DNA of 64,000 nucleotides from Methanotorris igneus Kol 5 (GTDB lineage Archaea > AGJL01 > Methanococci > Methanococcales > Methanococcaceae), in assembly GCF_000214415.1 (NCBI RefSeq), contig NC_015562.1:186001-250000 (forward strand), given 5' to 3'. The notes beneath the pieces were generated by a model. It saw nothing but the letters and a program-made list of their open reading frames with translations. It was not told the origin of the DNA and made no database searches. A program made the translations under genes and the position numbers. Each line of letters begins with the position of its first letter. Position 1 is the stretch's first letter. This document shows, one piece after another, positions 59,023 through 64,000 of this stretch.

Positions 59023-59657
59023 ATGGGAAGGAATTTAATTATTAAAAAATATATAAAAAATAAGGTAGTGTTAGATTTGGGATTTTTAGGCGAAAATAAG
59101 GATAAGGAATTTTCACAACTGCAGAATTTATACTAAAACATGCCAAAGAAGTGTGGGGGTTGGATATAGATAAAGAAAGAATATCTCAACTAAAAAACAA
59201 AGGATATAATGTCATATATGATGATGTTCAGAAATTCGAAAATTTAAAAAAATTAAATAAGAAGTTTGATGTTATTGTTGCTGGAGAAATTATAGAACAT
59301 TTAGAAAACCCTGGATTATTTTTAGATAAAGTGAAAGAATTTTTAAAAGAAGACGGTATTTTGATTATAACAACTCCAAATATGTTATCCTTAAGATTTA
59401 TTATTAGGCATACGTTATTTGGACAGGAATCTCCTTTTTGGAAAAATAGGGACGATGAAATTAGATATGGTCACGTAATTGGATTTTCTAAAATGTTATT
59501 GGAAAATTTATTATTAAGGAAGGGATATAAAATCTTAGAAATTAGATATACAATAAAAGATGAATATTCGGGAGTTAAAGGAAATATTGAAAAATTAATA
59601 TCAAAAATATTTCCAAGATTTTCACCTAATTTAATAGTTATTTGTAAAATAAAATAA
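59023..59657 (+). pseudogene. SAM-dependent methyltransferase, frameshifted
   Basis: ATG 59023 gives MGRNLIIKKYIKNKVVLDLG and FLGENKDKEFS, the start of a class I methyltransferase, to a stop at 59134-59136. The rest continues in another frame from about 59106 (GIFTTAEFILKHAKEVWGLD, IDKERISQLKNKGYNVIYDD, VIVAGEIIEHLENPGLFLDK, ITTPNMLSLRFIIRHT) to 59657. The break lies between 59103 and 59134. A single indel would restore a 211-residue protein. It is disabled here unless frameshifting or a sequence error is involved. Confidence 0.8.
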
Positions 59658-59669
59658 GAGTGATAAATA

Positions 59670-60830
59670 ATGATACTACATATCATAAATTCAGATTTTG
59701 GTGTAAAAAATACTATCGGTATAAGATCTTATTATATTACTAAAGAGGCTAATAATTATTTTTACATATTTTGTAGAAATTACAATAAAAATATAAATCT
59801 GCACAATGTAAAAATTAAACAAATATTTCCATTTGCTCATTATGTGATGAAATTTTTAACTGCTATTCCCATATATATTAAAAAGAATTTTCCTTCAAAT
59901 GAAATTAAAAACAATATATTTGAATTTGCACTAATTAGTAAAGTTAAAGATCTAAATTTAAAGAATGTAGATGTAATTCATTCTTGGGAGTTTCTCCCTA
60001 ATTTTTATAGATATATAAAAAGTAAGAATCCAGACATCAAAATTATTCAAGATGTTCCTATGGCTCTCCCAAATGTACTAAAAGATATAAAAAATTACGA
60101 AAAATTATTTGGAAAAGTTGAAATACCACAATATGTTAAAAAATCTTTAAATTATATAGATTACTACATATCCCCATCTGAATTTGTAAAGAAATCATTA
60201 ATAAATGAAGGAATAGATGAGAATAAAATTTTTGTTGTACCTTTTGGAGTAGATGTAGGGAGATTTAAACCTATTGAAAAGGATCACTTTGGAACATTTA
60301 AAGTTGCATTCTCTGGGAATGTCAATAATAGAAAGGGTATTCTCTATTTAATTCAAGCATGGAAAGAACTAAATCTCAAAAATGCTGAATTAAATCTTTA
60401 TGGTATTGTATATCCAGAAGTTAGAAAATATCTAAAAAATGCTAACAAATATAACATAAAACTTTATGGATTTGTTAAAAATATCGAATTAGAATTACCC
60501 AAGAACCACATTTATGTATTTCCGTCTTTATTAGAAGGATCAGCAAAATCAATATATGAAGCTTTAGCATGTGGATTACCTGTAATCACTACAGAAAATT
60601 CTGGAAGTGTAGTTGAAGATGGAAAAGACGGGTTTATAATTCCAGTACAAAACGTTGAAGCAATAAAAGAAAAAATATTATTTTTCTATGAAAATAGAAA
60701 TGAAATAGTAAAATTTGGGAAAAATGCAAGGAAAAAAGCTGAAAAATATACTTGGGAAAATTATGGTAAAAAAGTTAATGAAATTTATGAATTGGTGAAT
60801 AATCATGAGCAAAATTTTATATGTCCATAA
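59670..60830 (+). CDS. Glycosyltransferase family 4
   Basis: 386 residues; GAGTGAT lies before ATG. The N-terminal domain includes HSWEFLPNFYRYIKSKNPDI; the C-terminal domain has VVPFGVDVGRFKPIEKDHFG, VAFSGNVNNRKGILYLIQAW, IYVFPSLLEGSAKSIYEALACGLPVITTENSGSVVEDG (E-x7-E: EGSAKSIYEA). It probably builds the same surface glycan as its neighbours. Its end overlaps the next gene by 26 bp. Confidence 0.88.
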   Translation: MILHIINSDFGVKNTIGIRSYYITKEANNYFYIFCRNYNKNINLHNVKIKQIFPFAHYVMKFLTAIPIYIKKNFPSNEIKNNIFEFALISKVKDLNLKNVDVIHSWEFLPNFYRYIKSKNPDIKIIQDVPMALPNVLKDIKNYEKLFGKVEIPQYVKKSLNYIDYYISPSEFVKKSLINEGIDENKIFVVPFGVDVGRFKPIEKDHFGTFKVAFSGNVNNRKGILYLIQAWKELNLKNAELNLYGIVYPEVRKYLKNANKYNIKLYGFVKNIELELPKNHIYVFPSLLEGSAKSIYEALACGLPVITTENSGSVVEDGKDGFIIPVQNVEAIKEKILFFYENRNEIVKFGKNARKKAEKYTWENYGKKVNEIYELVNNHEQNFICP

Positions 60831-61908
60831 TGCGGATTTTTCAAAACCTTGTGCTAATAGAATTCAGGTTTTGAACATGTGTAGGGGATTTAAAAAAATT
60901 GGGCAGGATATTACACTTATGAGTTTTAATAATGATAAAAACACTCTCAAAAGAATTTATAATGAAGATATTGATTTTAATGTAATTTCTTTGAAACCTT
61001 TTGTAAATTATTATTTTAGAAGTTTTATTTTATTTTTGAAATTTCTGAGTATAAAAAATAAATATGATTACATCTATACAAGAGATTTGATATTTGCTTT
61101 TTTAGTTTCAAAATTCTTTAAAAATAAAAAGGTAATTTATGAATTACATGAAATTAACAAAAGAAAAATATGGATTTTTTTGCTTAAAAATTGTTTAAAT
61201 ACGTTATACTCAGTTGTTACTGTTAATCCAAATAATATAAAATTTTTTGAAGGAAATCATCATATTTCAAGAATAGTTTTTTTACCCAATGCGGTAGATT
61301 TACAAAGATTTGACATTAATATTTCAAAAAAGGATGCAAGGGAAAAATTAAACCTTCCAAAAGATAAAACACTAATAACATATACTGGAAGTTTGCAAAA
61401 TTGGAAGGGTTATGGTACTTTTTTAAAATCTTATAAATATTTAAAAAATAAAGAAAATATTATTTATTTGACAGTTGGAGGAAATAATGAACAAATAAAA
61501 GTTTTAAAAGAAAAATACAAAAGTGATAATATAGTTTTTATTCCGTATGTGGAAAATTCCAAGATTCCATTATTTTTAAAAGCATCTGACATATTGGTTA
61601 TTCCAAATTCCGCCAAATATGAAATTTCAGTTAAATACACCTCCCCTTTAAAACTCTTTGAATATATGGCTTCCAGAAGGCCAATAATAGCGAGTGATCT
61701 ACCGAGCATTAGAGAAATAGTTAGTGAAGAAGAAGTTCTATTCTTTAAACCTGATAATGAAAAAGATTTGGCAGAAAAGATAGAATACTTACTAAATAAT
61801 AAAGATTTAATAGAAAAACTTGCTAAGAATGCTTTTGAGAAAGTAAAGAACTATACCTGGGAAGAAAGGGCTAAGAGAATAATTGAGGTGTTTGAAGATG
61901 AAATTTAA
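60805..61908 (+). CDS. Glycosyltransferase family 4 (converted pair, member 1)
   Basis: ATG 60805 with TTGGTGA upstream overlaps the previous gene. 367 residues: VLYVHNADFSKP-like start (ILYVHNADFSKPCANRIQVL), then VFLPNAVDLQRFDINISKKD, ITYTGSLQNWKGYGTFLKSY, ASDILVIPNSAKYEISVKYT, SPLKLFEYMASRRPIIASDL (acidic K-L-F-E-Y-M-A donor motif). Its last 320 bp are nearly identical in DNA to the gene at 62566, including a 114-bp perfect run (61585-61698). Confidence 0.88.
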   Translation: MSKILYVHNADFSKPCANRIQVLNMCRGFKKIGQDITLMSFNNDKNTLKRIYNEDIDFNVISLKPFVNYYFRSFILFLKFLSIKNKYDYIYTRDLIFAFLVSKFFKNKKVIYELHEINKRKIWIFLLKNCLNTLYSVVTVNPNNIKFFEGNHHISRIVFLPNAVDLQRFDINISKKDAREKLNLPKDKTLITYTGSLQNWKGYGTFLKSYKYLKNKENIIYLTVGGNNEQIKVLKEKYKSDNIVFIPYVENSKIPLFLKASDILVIPNSAKYEISVKYTSPLKLFEYMASRRPIIASDLPSIREIVSEEEVLFFKPDNEKDLAEKIEYLLNNKDLIEKLAKNAFEKVKNYTWEERAKRIIEVFEDEI

Positions 61909-62521
61909 CCCACAAGTTCCACACGAACATTATATCAATAATTATGATAAAAAACATAGATGGATAAGTTATTGGTATCAAATTAATGAAGTGATAAGCA
62001 CAAAACCACAGAAAGTATTGGAAATTGGTCCTGGAAACGGAACAATATCAAACTATTTAAAGAAAATATGTAAAATTAATGTCACTACGGTAGATATAGA
62101 TAAAAATTTAAACCCTGATTATGTTTGTAGTGTTACAGAACTAAAAAATATCTTTAAGAAGGATAGTTTTGACACTGTTTTATGTGCTCAAGTGTTAGAA
62201 CACCTTCCATTTAGATATTTTGAAGAATCTTTAAAAAATATCCAATATGTAACAAAAAATTATGCAATAATAACTTTACCTCATTATGGCATTAATATAT
62301 CCTTTAAAATAAAAATATTATTTGGAGAATTTAATTTTGTATTATGTATTCCATATCCAAAAGAACACAAGTTTGATGGTCAACATTATTGGGAAATTGG
62401 AAAAAAAGGATATTCATTAAGAAGAATAGAAAAAATCATATCTAAATATTTTATTATATTAAAAAATTATCTTATTCCTGAACATCCATATCATAGGGTA
62501 TTTGTATTAAAGAAATTTTAA
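61898..62521 (+). CDS. Class I SAM-dependent methyltransferase
   Basis: ATG 61898 follows GAGGTG and overlaps the upstream gene by 11 bp. 207 residues: VLEIGPGNGTISNYLKKICK (SAM motif I), VTTVDIDKNLNPDYV (motif II), FDTVLCAQVLEHLPFRYFEE (motif IV with the EHLP of Methyltransf_11). C-terminal segment includes KFDGQHYWEIGKKGYSLRRI. Its likely target is a sugar or glycan hydroxyl in this cluster. The GC and codon use are as in its neighbours. Confidence 0.85.
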   Translation: MKFNPQVPHEHYINNYDKKHRWISYWYQINEVISTKPQKVLEIGPGNGTISNYLKKICKINVTTVDIDKNLNPDYVCSVTELKNIFKKDSFDTVLCAQVLEHLPFRYFEESLKNIQYVTKNYAIITLPHYGINISFKIKILFGEFNFVLCIPYPKEHKFDGQHYWEIGKKGYSLRRIEKIISKYFIILKNYLIPEHPYHRVFVLKKF

Positions 62522-62565
62522 AGAATTAAATTGATAAATATATACAATAATAAAGGATGATAATA

Positions 62566-63741
62566 ATGAAAGTTAATCATATTAAGAATAAAAAATATGT
62601 AAACGAGAACATAAAAATATATTACATTGAAAATTTTTCAATTCCAGGAAATTCTGCTCACTCCTTACAAATAGAGAATACCATAAAGGCATTATCCAAA
62701 ATATCAAATGTTACTTTAATATCAATTTCATTTAATACAGTTAAAAAATTAGATTTTTGCGAACATATTGTAATAAAATCACCAGATCTCTTTAAAAAAA
62801 TTATTCCTTATAGAGTGTTTTATTTATTGTACAAAATTAAAGATTTAAAATTTGAAAAAAATGCATATCTATATACACGTTCTCCAATAATAGCATATTA
62901 TCTTCACAAAAAATTTAAAAAGGTTATTGTTGAAATACATAACATTCCAAATTTAAAAGATAATATTTTTGAAAATCTCTTATTTCATATTCCTTTAAAT
63001 AATTTTTTTCTAAACAAGTTATATAATAGAGAAAATATTCATTTTGTTACAATTTCGAAGTCTTTAAAAGAAGATTTAATTAAACTCTTTAGTATTCCAG
63101 AAGAAAAAATAACCGTTCTTCCAGATGCAGTAGATCTAAACAAATTCAATATAAACATATCTAAAGAAGATGCAAGAGAGAAATTAAACCTTCCTAAAGA
63201 AAAAATAATTATAACCTACACTGGTAGCTTACAAGAATGGAAAGGATATAAAACTTTTTTAGAATCTTATAAATATTTAAAAAACAGAAAAAATGTAATT
63301 TATTTAATAGTTGGTGGGTCAGAAGACCAAATAAAAATTTTAAAAAAAGAATACGAAAATGAAAATATAATTTTTATTCCCTTTGTTGAACATTCGAAAA
63401 TACCATTATTTTTAAAAGTATCTGACATATTGGTTATTCCAAATTCCGCCAAATATGAAATTTCAGTTAAATACACCTCCCCTTTAAAACTCTTTGAATA
63501 TATGGCTTCCAGAAGGCCAATAATAGCGAGTGATTTGCCGAGTATTAGAGAAATAGTTAGTGAAGAAGAAGTTTTATTTTTCAGACCAGATAATGAAAAA
63601 GATTTAGCAGAAAAAATAGAGTATTTACTAAATAATAAAGATTTAATAGAAAAACTTGCTAAGAATGCTTTTGAGAAAGTAAAGAACTATACTTGGGAAA
63701 AGAGGGCTAAGAGGATTGTTGAGATTTTTGAGGTGGAATAA
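62566..63741 (+). CDS. Glycosyltransferase family 4 (converted pair, member 2)
   Basis: ATG 62566 has AAGGATGAT upstream; the ATG at 62557 is part of that site. 391 residues. FSIPGNSAHSLQIENTIKAL is the acceptor-domain start, unrelated to member 1, whereas VLPDAVDLNKFNINISKEDA, TYTGSLQEWKGYKTFLESYK and the whole end match member 1. This looks like one donor domain shared by two acceptor domains. The stop overlaps the next ATG (TAATG). Confidence 0.88.
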   Translation: MKVNHIKNKKYVNENIKIYYIENFSIPGNSAHSLQIENTIKALSKISNVTLISISFNTVKKLDFCEHIVIKSPDLFKKIIPYRVFYLLYKIKDLKFEKNAYLYTRSPIIAYYLHKKFKKVIVEIHNIPNLKDNIFENLLFHIPLNNFFLNKLYNRENIHFVTISKSLKEDLIKLFSIPEEKITVLPDAVDLNKFNINISKEDAREKLNLPKEKIIITYTGSLQEWKGYKTFLESYKYLKNRKNVIYLIVGGSEDQIKILKKEYENENIIFIPFVEHSKIPLFLKVSDILVIPNSAKYEISVKYTSPLKLFEYMASRRPIIASDLPSIREIVSEEEVLFFRPDNEKDLAEKIEYLLNNKDLIEKLAKNAFEKVKNYTWEKRAKRIVEIFEVE

Positions 63742-64000
63742 TGAAAGATTTTTTATACTATTTAATAAGATATTCTAAGATATTCTCAAGGGAAAACTTA
63801 TACAAATTTTTAGACGATTCTATAAAAAAATATACGCTCATGTTCATTCAAGATTACCTATATAAATAGTGTGCTGTTATCGTGGCTTTGCGGGCTGGTG
63901 CATATAAAAAATTATCAATGGTAAAACTTGTTTGCTATAAGTAATGATGTTTGAAGATGAGCGAAAATATATTAAAAAAGATGAGATATATACAATTAAC
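63741..64000 (+). pseudogene. Broken gene at the window end
   Basis: ATG 63741 opens 42 codons (MKDFLYYLIRYSKIFSREN, LYKFLDDSIKKYTLMFIQDY) to TAG 63867. Such starts occur in sugar-cluster methyltransferases, but no core domain follows in any frame. A decayed palindrome P (GGTAAAACTTGTTTGCTATA, 63920-63939) lies beyond the stop, so the gene may have been cut by an element. The window ends before this can be settled. Confidence 0.4.

Overview
The window is AT-rich archaeal DNA from a hyperthermophilic, hydrogenotrophic methanogen of the Methanocaldococcus type. The evidence is very low GC in genes with GC-rich structured RNA islands, GGTGAT-type ribosome binding sites with occasional TTG/GTG starts, an energy-converting hydrogenase (Ehb) operon with a 14-cluster polyferredoxin, the archaeal mevalonate branch (mevalonate kinase plus isopentenyl phosphate kinase), and a UDP-sugar dehydrogenase split by an intein. 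Several gene orders and sequences match what I remember of M. jannaschii; no database was searched.

Layout. 1-8 kb: regulator, UPF0173 hydrolase, TldD, a membrane protein with HemD and HypD in one overlapping operon, transaldolase, HD phosphohydrolase. 8-18.8 kb: small proteins, archease with RtcA, tRNA m5C methyltransferase, a P-loop protein, CCA-adding enzyme, CbiB and a 49-residue zinc-finger protein. The intergenic gaps here hold miniature mobile elements, CRISPR relics and two structured RNA units. 19-25.8 kb: one archaeal ATPase, IPK and mevalonate kinase, two methanogen-specific small genes, LeuB, endonuclease III. 25.8-36 kb: a type I-D CRISPR-Cas locus (CARF regulator, Cas10d, Csc2, Csc1, Cas3', Cas4, Cas1, an inverted Cas2 and an 11-repeat array); no cas6 is seen. 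36-43.5 kb: ehbE to ehbL, with a TPR gene and a small unknown gene lodged among them. 43.5-64 kb: two unknown genes, the intein-bearing UDP-glucose dehydrogenase and an epimerase, five tandem paralogous ATPases, a third RNA unit, then a surface-glycan cluster (asparagine synthase, glycosyltransferases, methyltransferases, several broken genes).

The most interesting signal is a three-copy structured RNA unit (8757-9108 +, 13789-14198 -, 54146-54407 -). Each copy carries a conserved 16-nt box lying 53-55 nt upstream of a TATA box, then a GC-rich folded RNA ending in GACCCC. Comparing copies defines the unit ends. Copy 2 sits exactly between the two pieces of a split CRISPR repeat beside a leader, which gives the same ends independently. 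This suggests the unit has moved as a cassette.

The second strong signal is a set of miniature inverted-repeat elements (three families, termini starting TAG, flanked by TA). For one family the window contains both a filled and an empty version of the same host sequence, which proves insertion at TA. One palindromic module lies in frame inside the polyferredoxin gene.
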